Shown here one piece after another: positions 1 through 11,510 of a stretch of DNA of 64,000 nucleotides; the stretch's first letter is position 1; each line of letters starts with the position of its first letter. Under the pieces are notes generated by a model that had not been told where the DNA came from, made no database searches, and saw only the letters and a program-made list of their open reading frames with translations. This DNA is from Cyanophora paradoxa (taxonomy: Eukaryota > Glaucocystophyceae > Cyanophorales > Cyanophoraceae). The DNA is taken from NCBI GenBank assembly GCA_004431415.1, contig QPMI01000200.1, positions 7,501 through 71,500 on the forward strand, written 5' to 3'. The translations under genes were made by a program, and so were the position numbers.

Positions 1-927
1 GAAGTTCGATCCGCGTATGGGCTACCGATTCACAACATGTGCGTGCCGAGTCGACCTTTTTGGCTTTTATGGAAGCATCATCACACTTTCGCAGATGCGA
101 CTTGGTGGATTCGACAGGCAATCACGCGGAGCATTCAGAATTCCTCTCGAGAGATTCGACTTCCGGCACACAGGCATGAGAAGATCAACCGCATCAAACG
201 TGCAACTGTCGCGCTCTCCAGGGTTCGATATTCTGAAGGGAGTGATATGGTGCTTGTTCTCACAGTGCTGCAGTCGTTGGGACGCCAGCCGACGGAGGCC
301 GAGATTGCTGAGCACGTTGGCTTGGATCCGTCGCGCATGCGCAAGTTCGTTGAAAGTGCTGGTGCGATATTTAGGGTTCATAAATTGATTCGATGAGGTA
401 AGTGATCACTGTTCGCAGCAGCTGTGGCTACCGTGTCCCTGGATGTGCCTATTAATGAGTCTGATAATCAAAGCGCCACCATCGGAGATTTCATTCGCTC
501 GGAGAATGAAGGCCCTGCTGACCGAGTACGCCCGCCTTTTTCCTTCGTGCACGCCGTGCCCTATCTGAAGATCATGCAGGCTGAGCGCGAGTTGATGCGG
601 GAAAGCGTCGCCCGCACTTTAGCCAAGGCCCTGTCTGAGCGGGAGTACATGGTCCTCCGCATGCGCTTTGGTCTCGATGATGGAGAGCCGAAAACTCTCA
701 ACCAGGTGCCACTTTTGCCCCGTGTGGCCTCTATTTTCTGTTTGAATTTTCCGTAGGTCGGAGAGACACTTGGAGTGACCCGCGAGCGTGTGCGTCAGAT
801 CGAGATGAAGGTTTGGAAGTTCGTGATCTCTCTGTGCAGTACTGCGGCTGATGTCAAAGTCCAGGCACTGCGAAAGCTTCGTCGGCCAGGATTCAGCTCA
901 GCTCTCCGGGACCTGAGTTCCGATTAG
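1..927 (+). CDS. Plastid sigma-70 factor, 5'-truncated by the window edge
   Basis: This is the C-terminal half of a sigma-70 family factor, which directs bacterial-type plastid RNA polymerase to promoters. I read exons 2-38, 95-222, 274-361, 419-705 and 757-927, separated by introns of 51-57 nt with GT...AG ends, and every junction keeps frame. The joined product runs through region 2.4 (TYATWWIRQAITRSIQ), region 3 (GRQPTEAEIAEHVGL, then SLDVPI and IGDFI) and region 4 (LSEREYMVLRMRFGLDDGE, then the helix-turn-helix GVTRERVRQIE), and stops at TAG 925-927. These are diagnostic signatures of primary-type sigma factors. The N-terminus, with any transit peptide, lies outside the window. Muroplast location is inferred from the family, because eukaryotic sigma factors serve plastids. 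Family assignment is very secure. Confidence 0.93.
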
Positions 928-1201
928 ATTTGTTTCATTAGCGTAATTTTGGGACCAGTACGTTTTGAGGGTTTGAACTTCGTGAAAAGTAGATGGCCAC
1001 TGGTCTCATGTTGGACTGCGAGAGTTCGAGAAAAATAGATGTATAGCTAGATATAACAAGATATCCTTAAGGGCGGAAGAGGGGCTCAAAGGAGCCGGCC
1101 GCGGGGCGGATCGGAGACGACTTAAGCTTCAACCGAACTTTTTTTCTCGACTCGAACCAGCCTGCAGCGGGTGCAGGGGCCGGCCGCCGGCGTCGACGTC
1201 G

Positions 1202-4200
1202 ATGTCACATGAGCGCGAGGGCGCTCCTCGAAGCGCACTGGAGAAGCAGGTAAAAGCGCGCTCGAGGCGCACCCCCGGCCCACACTGATGTCGCGGTGCA
1301 GCGCGAGGGCCTTCCCATCGCCGAATTCAAGCAGGAGATCATCGATGCAGTTCGTGCGCACAAAGTCTGCGTGGTAGTCGGCGAGACGGGTTCAGGCAAG
1401 ACGACCCAGGTCCGACACCGCCCAAGCGTGGCGCTCGTTGCGGTCGAGCCCGAGCGCAGGTCCCCCAGTACCTATACGGCAAGATCCCAGTGTACAAATG
1501 AAATGCCAGCGCTCACACAGAGCGCAGAAGCGGGTTTTGGAAAGGAGGGGAAGATTGGGGTCACCCAGCCCCGCAGGGTGGCCGGTGCACAGCCGCATTG
1601 CAGAAGTATCCGTTTGATTTTGCGCCGAGTGCCTCGCGCAGCGATCTCCGTTGCGCGGCGCGTTGCCGAGGAGATGGGGGTTGACTGTGGAAGCGAGGTG
1701 GGTTATACGATTCGTTTCGACGACCACACTTCCGAGAAAACGGCGATCAAGTATATGACGGACGGCGTGCTCCTGCGGGAGTGTCTCGCGAGTAAGGATC
1801 TCCAAGACTACAGCGTGATAATCCTGGACGAGGTTTTCCTGTTGTTTCGTTATGTCCCTGCTGTTCTTTACGCGCTGTAGGCGCACGAGAGATCAATCTA
1901 CACCGATGTGCTGTTCGGACTTTTGAAGGTCAGCCGGCCGCTTAGCAGCCCTGCACACATGCTCGGTTGCGCTTTGAGAATCCACAGAACTGTGCACGGC
2001 GGCGAGACGACATAAGGTCCGTGGACTCGTAATCTCTGCAGAAAGCTTTATTATCACGTAATTGGACTTCGACAGAGTGGTCATTATGTCAGCAACGCTT
2101 GACGCGGAGAAATTTTCTCGATTTTTCTTCGACTGCCCAGTGCTCAAGGTCGGTATAATTGGCTGATCGTGCATTCTTGGCTTTCATTTAACGTACCCTG
2201 GTGCAGGTCCCTGGACGCGTTTTCGATGTGGCTATCTTTCACACTCGCACAACGGAGAAACCTGCGATTCTTGCACAATACTCTGAGGTTAGCCTACGGA
2301 TACCTTCACAAGCACTAGCTCAATAGAGAACAGGTTCGACCAACTGGAATCCACAATCTGGAGACAGCAGTGAAAACAGTGCTGCGTATTCACTGTACAG
2401 AGCCGCCTGGGCACATTCTGCTTTTCCTCACAGGCCAAGTGCGATTTTCTCAGAAATATGATCTTGTTCGCTCACTGATATGCTTCTAGGACGACATTGA
2501 AAAGGCTGTGCGACGGTTGGATGACCGCGTGCGGAAGCTTGAAGCAGAACGCAAGTACCAGGACTCTAAATTCTACGGGTCCACCAAGTTTTTCCCCTCC
2601 CCTCTCTCTCCTGCTCATGTAAATTTTAGAGATGAAGAGGAAGGAGAGGGTCCTGAGGCGCTACCTCCCCCTGAGATGGACCTGTGGATTCTGCCTGTGT
2701 ACGGAAACATGCCTTCCGAACTGCAGACCCGAATTTTCGACGAGGCACCTCCCCATGTGAGGAAGTGCATCATTGCCACTAATATTGCCGAAACATCGCT
2801 CACCGTAGATGGCGTCGCGTGAGCAACTTATTGTTTGTAACGTGTTTTATATTGTTGATCTCTGCCTCTCACAGATATGTAGTGGATCCAGGATATGTAA
2901 AGCAGAAAATGTACAATCCCCTGTCCGGCATGGACTCCCTTGAAATTGTCCAAATCTCGCAGGTTGGCCTCACTTCTGCTTGAATGCAATGATTGCTCCT
3001 TTCCGAAATCGGCTCGCAGGTGGCAGCAAGTCAGCGTGCTGGTCGCGCAGGGCGCACTCGTGAAGGAAAATGCTATCGGCTTTACAGGTCTGTACTGTAA
3101 CATACATTCATTTCTCTCGGAAAGGTTACCTTGCAGAACAGCAAGTATGTGCACGACACAGAAATGGCTCGTGAGTCGGTGCCAGAAATTAAACGGGCAA
3201 ATCTATCAAATGTTGTGCTCACTCTGAAGGCAAGCGCTTGATCGCTCCTCTATCCTCTTCTGCTCAAATGCTCTTGCAGTGCTTAGGAGTAGAGGATGTC
3301 TTGGCTTTCGAGTTTTTAGATCCTCCTTCACAAGACTCCCTCGTGGATGCTCTGAAGGTGCATTCGTCTGACAGATGGTTTTTCGGCATGAATTCAACCT
3401 TCGCCCACTGAACTCTGACAGCGTTTGTACTTCCTCGGGGCCCTCGATGAGGAAGGATGTGTTACAGAAATGTGCGCCGGATGCTCATTCTAGGTTTAGA
3501 ATCTTTCCCTCAATGTATCTACAGGGGCCAACAAATGGCGTCATATCCACTTGACCCATCGCTTGCTCGCGTCCTTATCGCTTCAAAGGTATCAAGATTT
3601 GTCGTGCGAGCTCACGGCTTCCACTCAGCACTGCGTAGAATCTGAAGTGTCTTGAAGAGGCACTGACTGTGGTGGCAATGCTCTCAGTTGAGAATGGTAA
3701 GTCCAGTCGCTCCCTGTCACTTCGTTTGGTCTGATCCATTCTCTTTCCGCGATAGTGTTTTACAGGTGCATTTTTATGTTATCTTTGCAACAATCTATGG
3801 AGGTGCTAATCTTGTTTCCAACTATCACTGACTTCACCCCTTGCAGACCGTCATCTGGAGGTGGCGTAGGTATGACCTCCGTAGCATGGCTTTTGTTTTT
3901 TTTCTTAACAGTTCGAATGTTCTTGTAGGCAAAGCTGGTCGTCGTGATGATCCGCGATTGAAGGAGGCAGCTGCATGCCACCGCAGCTTTGCAGTGGAAG
4001 GGTCAGATCATCTGACACTGAAGAACGTTTACGACAAGGTCCGCATGCTCTTCTCTCGTCGATGTGTTTGGATCTTACTTTCACGAAATGCAGTGGCTTG
4101 CCAATGGTCGCTCAGATTCCTGGACGAGGCAGAATTATCTGCAGACTCGGGCAATGCGCACAGCACACAGGTGCTCGCTTCGGTGCTTTCTGTTGCATGA

Positions 4201-5118
4201 TGATGTGTCATGACGACCGCAATAGCATACGCCAGCAGTTGTCTGCCATGGCGGCCAATGACACTGCGAGCAAGCGCAATGCCCGCAGGAATCCGCAACA
4301 AGAAACTGAGGAGTGGGACAAAGACAAAAAGGTAATCTGTATCTCGCTTTGCATACCTTTTAGTTCGCTAAGGGATGCAGCAGTCGACAGATGAAGAAAC
4401 ACGCGATGCATCAGAGAGGAAACGGAAACGGAATGACGATAAACGTGATGTGTCAGAAGAGTTCGGCCCTGTCGAGAATCGGGTTCTCATGGCACTGTGT
4501 GAAGGCTTTTACCCCAATGCTGCAGCGAAAGCGGCATATGAAGGCTACATTCCCGTTATAAAGGTAAAACCCACAAGGAAATATGCCCAGAACTGGTCTT
4601 ACTTGGTTGGTGCTGGTGAATGCAGGGTCCGAAGGGCCAGACAAATGTTCACATCCACCCCTCGTCTGCCCTTGCTGAGCTGTATGAGGAAACGTTGTGG
4701 AATGGCGGAAACCCAGAACCGGACTGGGTCATTTTTCATGAGATCATGTCCGTGTTTCAAGTTATCTCCGTTGACAAGGCACTGAATTGTGCTTGTTTCT
4801 GATCAGGTGGACCTCCAAGCCATTCATGCGCCAGGTCTTCCTGCATCTACCTCGTGTCATACGGTTTCTCACACCGAATCTCAGGTATCAGCTGTGAAGG
4901 ATCAGTGGCTCCGCAAGCTTCTGCCGAAGTTGATGACGGCCGACCCAAAAAGGCTCTCTCGCCACACTGATCTGAAGCTAGATGCTATTCGCCGGTGCAC
5001 TTCATTTGAACCACTGATGATGAGGCATGGTTCTCAGGCATCAGCAGGGAGGAGGCAGAAACTGCGGAGAAGGCTAGACTATCAGGCCAAACTGGCAAAA
5101 TCGAAACTGCTGGTGTGA
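1202..5118 (+). CDS. DHX40: DHX40-like DEAH-box RNA helicase
   Basis: A DEAH/RHA-family ATP-dependent RNA helicase in at least 15 exons. The start ATG 1202 joins across a 52-nt intron (1250-1301) to [16 protein letters not shown]. Visible motifs in order are I ([10 protein letters not shown]), Ia (TQPRRVA), the DEAH box (LDE/AHERS, split by an intron starting near 1831), III (SATLDAEKF, near 2090), FLTGQ (near 2430), V ([12 protein letters not shown], near 2780) and VI (QRAGRAGRT, near 3040). The helicase-associated and OB-fold regions follow ([36 protein letters not shown], then LRKLLPKL), ending at TGA 5116. The spacing and wording of the C-terminal part match DHX40 better than PRP22, PRP43 or DHX33. 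Two introns use GC donors (after LYE and after VLTLK). Part of the DEAH exon is duplicated at 8435-8548. Helicase identity is near certain; the DHX40 subclass is likely. Confidence 0.93.
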
Positions 5119-5420
5119 GTGACAGCAAGCCTTCCCTGTCAGCACCATCACGGGAGGAAATCGCCAAGAGTGCAAGGGAGCGTTACTTACAGCGAAAGAA
5201 AGGACTGGCCTAAACGCAACGTCAAGGCTACAAGTGTGGGATGTACACTGTCGCAACGGTGGGCTGCAGCAGCAGCGTTGCCCCGGGCCATGCCAAGCCC
5301 ACCAGCGAGCTGGCTGGCTGGGCCCTGCGTTGCCCCCTGAGGGGAGTAATGCACCTCTCCACAGACACTGGCTACAGGTGCTCATTCTCAACGGGGACAA
5401 GGCCAATGCGAGCATCAGAC

Positions 5421-5637
5421 TTGCCCCGATTTACAAGCGCGTCCCCTAGGTCCTGAGTCTGGCCACTGTTGGTGTCTGTGACAGCGACAGATAACTCTGA
5501 TTGTCAAAGCTTTTGGACAAGAACGAAATCACTATGTGGGGACTCGGGGACAGCTGGCAGCTGCCGCAGTGCACCACTGCGATTGCCCCGATTTAGAAGC
5601 GCGTCCCCTAGGTCCCGAGTCTGGCCACTGTTGGCGT
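5421..5637 (+). repeat. Direct repeat pair of about 55 bp
   Basis: A block beginning ttgccccgattta and ending tctggccactgttgg occurs at 5421-5475 and again at 5583-5637, with only a few differences. It lies in the otherwise geneless stretch after the DHX40 stop (5119-5662), where I see no credible coding exon. The two copies flank about 107 bp. Confidence 0.7.
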
Positions 5638-5662
5638 CGAGATAACTGCTCCTATCCATCAT

Positions 5663-6300
5663 GCGTTCAGCGTAGACAGAGCTAGCTAGCTGTGTACTAC
5701 GCCTGTCTGGGCTACGCATAGGAAGGTGCGGCCCTCGCCGTTGCCGGCCCGGCCGTTCCCCCCCGAGGCCCGAAAGGGCTCCACCCCCGCACGGCCTAGG
5801 CCGCGCGCGTGTCGTGCGCAGCATCGCGTCGTCGTTCTTGGGCGGTGGGAGTGGTGGTGGAGGGCGAGGGTGGAACTGGGAAAACACCTTTTCGATGCTG
5901 GACGGAATGTGGCCGCGAAACCAGTCTTGACCTGGTTCAACTTTCTTCCAATTGCACGGCATGGTATGCATACTTTCGTCCAACTTTCGTCCAATTTCGT
6001 CCAGCCCGCGTGGTGATTCAGCGTCTCATGTAGCTGGTTCAGCTTTCACCCTTTTTCACTTTGCAAGCTTAAGTTGATCATGGTACCCGGTGACCAGTTT
6101 GTGAAGATCTGGAGTCAGAGTCGGACTTTTGATTTGATTTGGGCTTATGATCGATATCCCCGTCCGACGGTCTGAGAGGGCCGGGATTCACCTTCAACGT
6201 TAACGACCCTTTTGGGGGCTAAGACGTTGTAATCGTAATCGTAATCGCAGATCAAGGACGCCCTCAGGCCTAGCTAATCGACTTCGGTTTCGGTAGTAGC
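5663..6300 (+). repeat. Element A, copy 1 (composite dispersed repeat)
   Basis: First copy of a composite repeat found six times in the window. Module 1 begins gcgttcagcgtagacagagc, carries the palindromic agctagctagct, and continues into a GC-rich part ending in gggcggtgggag (to about 5853). Module 2 is a minisatellite of the unit tttcgtccaac (5980-6003). Module 3 contains taatcg repeats followed by gcagatcaaggacg (about 6226-6260). The stretch 6300-6719 holds further AT/CG-alternating sequence and no recognisable gene. Translations of module 2 give repeated DESWTKVGRKL-like ORFs that are not proteins. Confidence 0.8.
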
Positions 6301-6719
6301 CGATATCCGGATCCGCCGCGATCCGGACCGGCTATGCATTGCAGCCCGCGTGGTGATTTAGCGTCTCTTTACGGCCAATCTTAACGAGCATCACGGTATT
6401 CGGCTAGCTTTCCGGATCCGGATCCGGCAAGCTAGCATCAATCAAAAAGACGCCCGACCCCTAATCGTTATCGTAGACGTTATCGCGCAATAAGACGTGC
6501 GACCCCGGGCCGGACAGGGCCGTATCGTAATCGTATGCGTCTCGCGAAGTCCCCAACCCACGCGCCAACCAGGGACGATATGAAAGAAGTTCAAAACAGC
6601 GAAGTATTATGTGGTAACAGGTACTCTACAGGAGATCGCCCAGCAAGACGACCTCGTGGTCAAAAATTGATCAAGGAGCAAGCGGCGGCTAGGTCCCGCA
6701 GCTTCAGGAAAACCTCCAT

Positions 6720-7433
6720 TTACAGAATGTACTGGAGGAGGAGGTACGCGAAGCCAACAGAGCCCGCGCCGCCGATGAGCCAGCCGCTCACGAAGTCAGA
6801 CCAGCCCTCGCCGGACTCCCAGAGGGTGGCGTCCTTCGACTTCGAGGAGCCAGAGAAGTTCGCCTTGCCGTACAGAGCGAGGCAGGCGGTGAGGATGACG
6901 ACGAGGCCGACGGCCGAGAGCGAGCCGTAGAGGATGCCGCCGTCGGTGTTGCGAAGGGGGCCGAGCTCAACGAACGGGCCGGTGAGGAAGTAGCTGCGCG
7001 GTGTTGTTGAGCAAGAGCGAGCGGAGGCGCAAAAGGAAACCGGCGGCGCACCCGTGAGCCATGCCGATCTCGAGGCCGCGGAGGCGGGGGGTGAGGCCCT
7101 TGCGGTACGCGGGCAGGTTGGCCAGGAGGCCGTTGACGGCGGAGGAGTTGGAGATGGGGGTGGAGAGGTGGCCAATGAAAGCGTCATCGTAGAAGGGCTG
7201 CCCAGAAAGATCAGCGGGCGGCAAAACGAGCGGTGGTTTAACGCGCAACGGACCTTCACGGCGTCCTTAGCCATGCGCATGGTGCTGGCATTCTGGACGT
7301 CGAACGAACGGCGGGCACCGACGATGGCGCGGGCGTTCTTGGTCGCGGCCGGGATCTTCACCGACTTCGCGGCGGTCGCGGGCACGATGGCACCGGTCGA
7401 GGGAACCGCGGGGATGGCAGTGATGAACGCCAT
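6720..7433 (-). CDS. psaL: Photosystem I reaction centre subunit XI (PsaL), nuclear-encoded precursor
   Basis: PsaL is the photosystem I membrane subunit at the trimer/tetramer interface. Exons on the minus strand are 7433-7310, 7253-7052 and 6993-6720 (199 codons). The introns are 56 nt (GTTCGT...AAG) and 58 nt (GTGCGC...CAG). The precursor starts [14 protein letters not shown], a muroplast-type transit peptide with phenylalanine at position 3. The mature part shows [45 protein letters not shown] and LGPLRNTD, then two hydrophobic helices ([18 protein letters not shown] and the C-terminal [14 protein letters not shown]). Length and motifs fit cyanobacterial PsaL. The first intron is inferred from reading frame, since without it there is a frame change near 7245. 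The N-terminal cleavage site is not determined. Confidence 0.93.
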   Translation of the reverse strand: MAFITAIPAVPSTGAIVPATAAKSVKIPAATKNARAIVGARRSFDVQNASTMRMAKDAVKVRCALNHRSFCRPLIFLGSPSTMTLSLATSPPPSPTPPPSTASWPTCPRTARASPPASAASRSAWLTGAPPVSFCASARSCSTTPRSYFLTGPFVELGPLRNTDGGILYGSLSAVGLVVILTACLALYGKANFSGSSKSKDATLWESGEGWSDFVSGWLIGGAGSVGFAYLLLQYIL

Positions 7434-8139
7434 TTTTTGTCGGTGCGAACTGAGGTGTGGTACGAACTTGGTGCCCGGACTAACCTCTATCAAGGATATC
7501 ACGGCTCTGATTGCCACCCGTACCCTCCTTTGAGGTTGAGGGGGGGTAGCTGGCGCTGCCGCAAGCCTCCGGGAGCGTCGACCGGCATACGTACGCGTCG
7601 ACCACGTCGGGATCGGTTGGAGCTATAGTACAGCAAGCGCTCGCGCGCGCCGCGGCGCGCCCTGTCTGCAGCTGTCTGAGCTCGAGCTCGCGTCTGACGC
7701 GTAGACGCTCGTCTTCGCCTTCTCATTTGTGTTCTTCAACAAATCGGCGGAGGACTTCAACATCGACGGCCTGGTCGCGTGTTTCGCAAATCTTTTCAAT
7801 TGCAAGTTTGGTCGCTTATGTTCCGAAGTTCACCTCGCCGAGAGTCGCGAGCCTGAAAAGCTTGGTGGCTGCGATTCGAAGCGCCCCGCGCCGCCCTGCT
7901 CGTTTTCGCCTTCTAATTGGTATTCTTCAAGGCTTCCTCTTCCCCTCCCGTGGCGTTGGCGCACCGTCCCGCCTGGCGGCCTGCCCCCTCTTGGCCGTGA
8001 CATCAATCAAGAGGGCCGCAGCAGGATCGGAGGTGCTGCCCCACCAGGAAGCGACGGATGTGTGCGACGTCCGCCTTCAAGGCTGGCAGAGGATCAACCC
8101 TATCGACCCCTGCATGGATCATAGCCCCGGCCCTGGTTT
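7434..8139. other. Intergenic region upstream of psaL, no gene recognised
   Basis: This 0.7-kb stretch should hold the psaL promoter. Several overlapping ORFs exist on both strands but none resembles a known protein, and their frames are broken. A block with the core ttcgccttct and ttcttcaa occurs twice, at about 7702-7740 and 7902-7934, roughly 200 bp apart, so part of the region seems to be an old tandem duplication. I assign no function. Confidence 0.4.
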
Positions 8140-8316
8140 GCGTTCAGCGTAGAACGAGCTAGCTAGCTGTGTACTACGCCTGTCTGGGCTACGCATAGGA
8201 AGGTGCGGCCCTCGCCGTTGCTGGCCCGGCCGTTCCCCCCCGAGGCCCGTAAGGGGAGTAACGCTCCACCCCCGCACGGCCTAGGCCGTACACCTTACAC
8301 CTTGTTGCCCACCCCC
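8140..8316 (+). repeat. Element A, copy 2 (truncated)
   Basis: Starts gcgttcagcgtagaacgagc, keeps agctagctagct and the GC-rich continuation to about 8290, then runs into short unrelated sequence. It stops where captured gene fragments begin at 8317. The minisatellite and taatcg modules seen in copies 1, 3 and 4 are missing. Confidence 0.8.
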
Positions 8317-8433
8317 CAACGTCCGTTGTCCTTACATGCTACACCAGCCCTCGAGCTTACACGGAGAGCACCTGTGATGGCAAAAATCGAGGAGGCGCGC
8401 GCACTTCTTTTCGAAACAGACAAATGGCTGGGC
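8317..8433 (+). pseudogene. Captured fragment of the 19.5-20.2 kb gene
   Basis: 117 bp matching 19884-20000 with one visible difference (acatgct for acgtgct). It covers the part encoding SLRATPALELTRRAPVMAKI and onward to the KWLG residues. It has no start or remaining exons, so it cannot make the parent protein. On the right it abuts the DHX40 fragment at 8435 with about one base between them. Confidence 0.85.
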
Positions 8434-8434
8434 C

Positions 8435-8548
8435 TCCTGGACGAGGTTTTCCTGTTGTTTCGTTATGTCCCTGCTGTTCTTTACGCGCTGTAGGCGCACG
8501 AGAGATCAATCTACACCGATGTGCTGTTCGGACTTTTGAAGGTCAGCC
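8435..8548 (+). pseudogene. Captured fragment of DHX40 (DEAH exon and intron)
   Basis: 114 bp that read identical to 1822-1935. The segment includes the last codons before the DEAH intron, the whole intron starting gttttcctg, the AHERS exon through GLLK, and the first bases of the following intron. Intron retention shows that it was copied as DNA or unspliced RNA. Its right end lies inside the last codons of SAC1 on the opposite strand: the SAC1 TGA (8543-8545) is within this fragment. Confidence 0.92.
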
Positions 8549-11510
8549 TTCCTTGCTGACAATTGGGGGACATCCACGTATTCGCGACCTGTTATTCTTG
8601 ATCGAAACAGGGCAACAAATGCGCAATAAATTTCCATAAGACTGACCGTTTGCAAAAATGTGACGGAGTGATACTGCACTGAGCCCTGCCCAGAGGGCAG
8701 CATACGCAAAGCGGTGTGTTGCAAGCAATGAGTCTGCCATGCACTCACTGGACAGTTGCCAAGAAGTCGAATTTCGAGAACAGACCTTGCGGTGCCAACA
8801 GGGATGCCACTGTCATGACCACACCAACAACGAGGGAAGTAGTTACCAGGCCTTTGCTCTGTTGTCGAACTGGAATTTCAGAGTGGCGGGCTGGAATTAA
8901 TGGAACTCCCTCACCGACAAAGCAGTGTGAGTAACAAATGGAGATGGGCCAGCTGGGTCCGGAATGAAGTTTCCAACAAAAAGATCAAGGGCATCCTGGG
9001 AGAGATGTGATTCGTTTCACGAACTCACAAAAAGGATTATACACGATCACACCTGCTTCTCGCCATCTTTGAAATTGTTCAAATAGTAACGTGTTGCTGG
9101 AAAAAAAAGTAAAATTCAAGCAGGGTAAACGAGGGGATTCGAAGGGCACACCCGAATTCCAGCCATCTTGCAGAGCACCGCGTGTTGTCCGCTTGCCAGT
9201 CCTGCGCATTGTCAGATATGCATGATAACGCAGAACAAGGTGTAGACACGCCTTGTGTAATCTGTCTTAAGAGCTCCAGTTCCAGAGTATTGCAACGACA
9301 CAGCATCCGCATTGTTTGCCCAAACTGCACTGAAAATAAGCAAGAAAGGTCTATCGTGAGTGAATGCCAGAACAGACGATTTTTGAGGAGCGAGTCAAAT
9401 GCCAAGTGAGACTCGATCTTGTCGCTGCCTTCAAAGATGCCGAACCTCCTTAGCTGTTTCACAAGCATCCTTCTGGCGATAAGGGTCTACCAAAACAGTG
9501 AGGTCGTTTCAGTAACCTGCTCTATGGACCGCATACCTGAACGACATTGGTGCGGTCAAGGCAGTCGATGCAATTGGTGCGGATGACGCCTTTTTGAACC
9601 TTAAGGTGCATTAACAATCCTGGTAGCATGCAATCAGCTCGATTTGGAGCGGACCTCGTTGACGCCTTTGTCCGCCAACAGGTATCCGTGAGAGTCCAAA
9701 TCCGCTTCGATCTTCTCCATGAGCAATGACAGTCGGTCATACCTGAGTGCCGTAAGAGGAAACATTCAAAAGCTGGGCCGATGTGGTTCGAACCGCATCT
9801 TGCGACACTCGTGATGGAAGTCAAAAGCCAGATATCTGGGCCATGTGAGTTTACTACAAACATGAAATCCGTACTACAAACCTCAGTTTGCCCCCCTGAA
9901 GGTCCTTTGCGAGTTCATTGGCATGAAGTCCAAACGCCTCACCTGAATCAGATTCAGGAGCACACGAGAGAGATGCACAGCGACAGATCTACCAAGAGCG
10001 AGCTCGGATCCTTTCTGGTCAATCAGACTAACGCAGACCTGTACAATGCTGAGGTCCAAAGCACTCAAACCAAAAAGAAAGCACACCTGGGCCCCATATC
10101 GCTTAATCTGATCCTCAAAATGGGCTCGGAAAGCTGCAGCCTGCAAGAGATCAACGGCAGCAGCAAAAAGCGAATTCAGTTCCGCACTGTGTTGGAGAAG
10201 ATGTTTATGGCAGGTTTCGGTTTGTACTTCAGATTGACAGACTTTTAAAAAACAAAGATCAGCAAACGAATCAGGCAATGCCAATGACGAAACACTGGAA
10301 ATACCTGGTCCCAGTACAAGGGAATAGACCCACGGGTCTGCACGAGAGATGCTGTCCTGTGTTGCCCATCTGCATCATACAGAACGGCCTGAAATGGATA
10401 ATTCGTTTAATGCATCAGGGAAGATAAAGCACGTTTGGTGATAGCGCACCTGCTCAGTCTCAACGTAATTCGACACGTTTCCACATTCATCGATCCCTCG
10501 AGAATGGTACCTCACACCTTTGAAAAAAATCAGTGGGATGTGTCTTTGCAACTTCATCTGACATTTGAAACGAACCACAACGATGGATACTGCGACGGGA
10601 GATAAGCACAATAGTGAAATCCCGCTTGTTAACAGTGCATGGCTCGATCTCGACAACTTGGCAAACAAAAGAAATGAAAGTGAGCTCAAGCAGGTTGGGT
10701 CAACTGCAACACACGCACATCCCATCATTACTGGCAGCACCCAGGAATCTAGTTCAAGGCGGATAAAATCCCGCATCGCATGTTTGTTCCAGAAGAAGCG
10801 GTCGTCGGCCTAGCATGTGTTATGGAGGCAACATGTGTTATGTTATGGGATGAATGTCACCCTCGTGTGCAGTGGCTTTCCCGCAGGGAGGCTCGACTGT
10901 CGCTGGAGACTCTGAGTGATGTCGAACGTGTACGAGAAGTATAGGCCCATGTCCAGCACCAACTTGATCATGTTCGTGTACCGATGTTCATCGGCGCGCT
11001 GCGACCCATGCGACCCATCTTCGATAGGAACGCCAATCGCAGCGGGCATCTCGCACCTGCTGCTCCGACAACGGTCGCAAATTGCGGCCAAAAGAAAGCA
11101 TCTCCGCGCGCTTGATTCTGTAGATGACATGTTCCCGGACGCGCCCCACCTCCTCCCGATCCGTAATCACAAGCAGGTACGGGCCTGGGCAGGCGTGGAT
11201 AAGAGCTCGAGAGGGCTCGCCGCTCTGCAAGTGTGCACCAGCGAGAAGACGCACGACGCCTATGACGCCGTGGATCGACATGGACGCTGCGACCTTGCCG
11301 GCGAATTCGGCGCCTGCGTACGCGGTCGAACCTCGCATTTGGAACCGATCAGACGCCGGTGGCGCGCGCGCGCAGCGCACCGCCCTTGCGGAGCTCGCCA
11401 CTCTGCCGATCGAGGATGACGCAGGAACCTGGGTGGTGTTGCTGCTCCAGAACGAAGCGTTCATCATTGATGAGCAAGTGGACATCCTCGGAAACGGCCC
11501 CGGCGGCCAT
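8543..11510 (-). CDS. SAC1: SAC1-type phosphoinositide phosphatase
   Basis: A SAC-domain lipid phosphatase that dephosphorylates PI4P and related lipids at ER/Golgi membranes. ATG 11510 gives MAAGAVSEDVHLL, then NDERFVLEQQ and, after a 61-nt intron (11294-11354), SIHGVIGVVRLLAG and PYLLVITDREEVG. Further exons encode LDMGLYFSYTFDITQSLQR, RFFWNKHAMRDF, GVRYHSRGIDECGN, NYVETEQ, HFEDQIKRYG and SLIDQKGSE. The catalytic CX5R motif is RTNCIDCLDRTN (about 9545-9585). Next come the TGKRT, RYYLNNFKDG and DALDLFVGNF blocks. Two hydrophobic C-terminal segments (VTTSLVVGVVMTVASLLAP, and AYAALWAGLSAVSL) match the SAC1 membrane hairpin. The last sense codon and stop come from the inserted DHX40 fragment, so the native C-terminus may have been replaced. 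Confidence 0.92.

Noticed and set aside
5504-5994. ORFs containing MDESWTKVGRKL-like repeats (also near 16.4-16.9 and 20.6-21.0 kb)
   Set aside because: They are translations of the tttcgtccaac minisatellite of element A and appear wherever it occurs, in several frames.
7236-7260. A frameshift in psaL
   Set aside because: A 56-nt intron (7254-7309) restores the frame and the expected VKPP sequence, so no damage needs to be assumed, although the acceptor (AAG) is weak.
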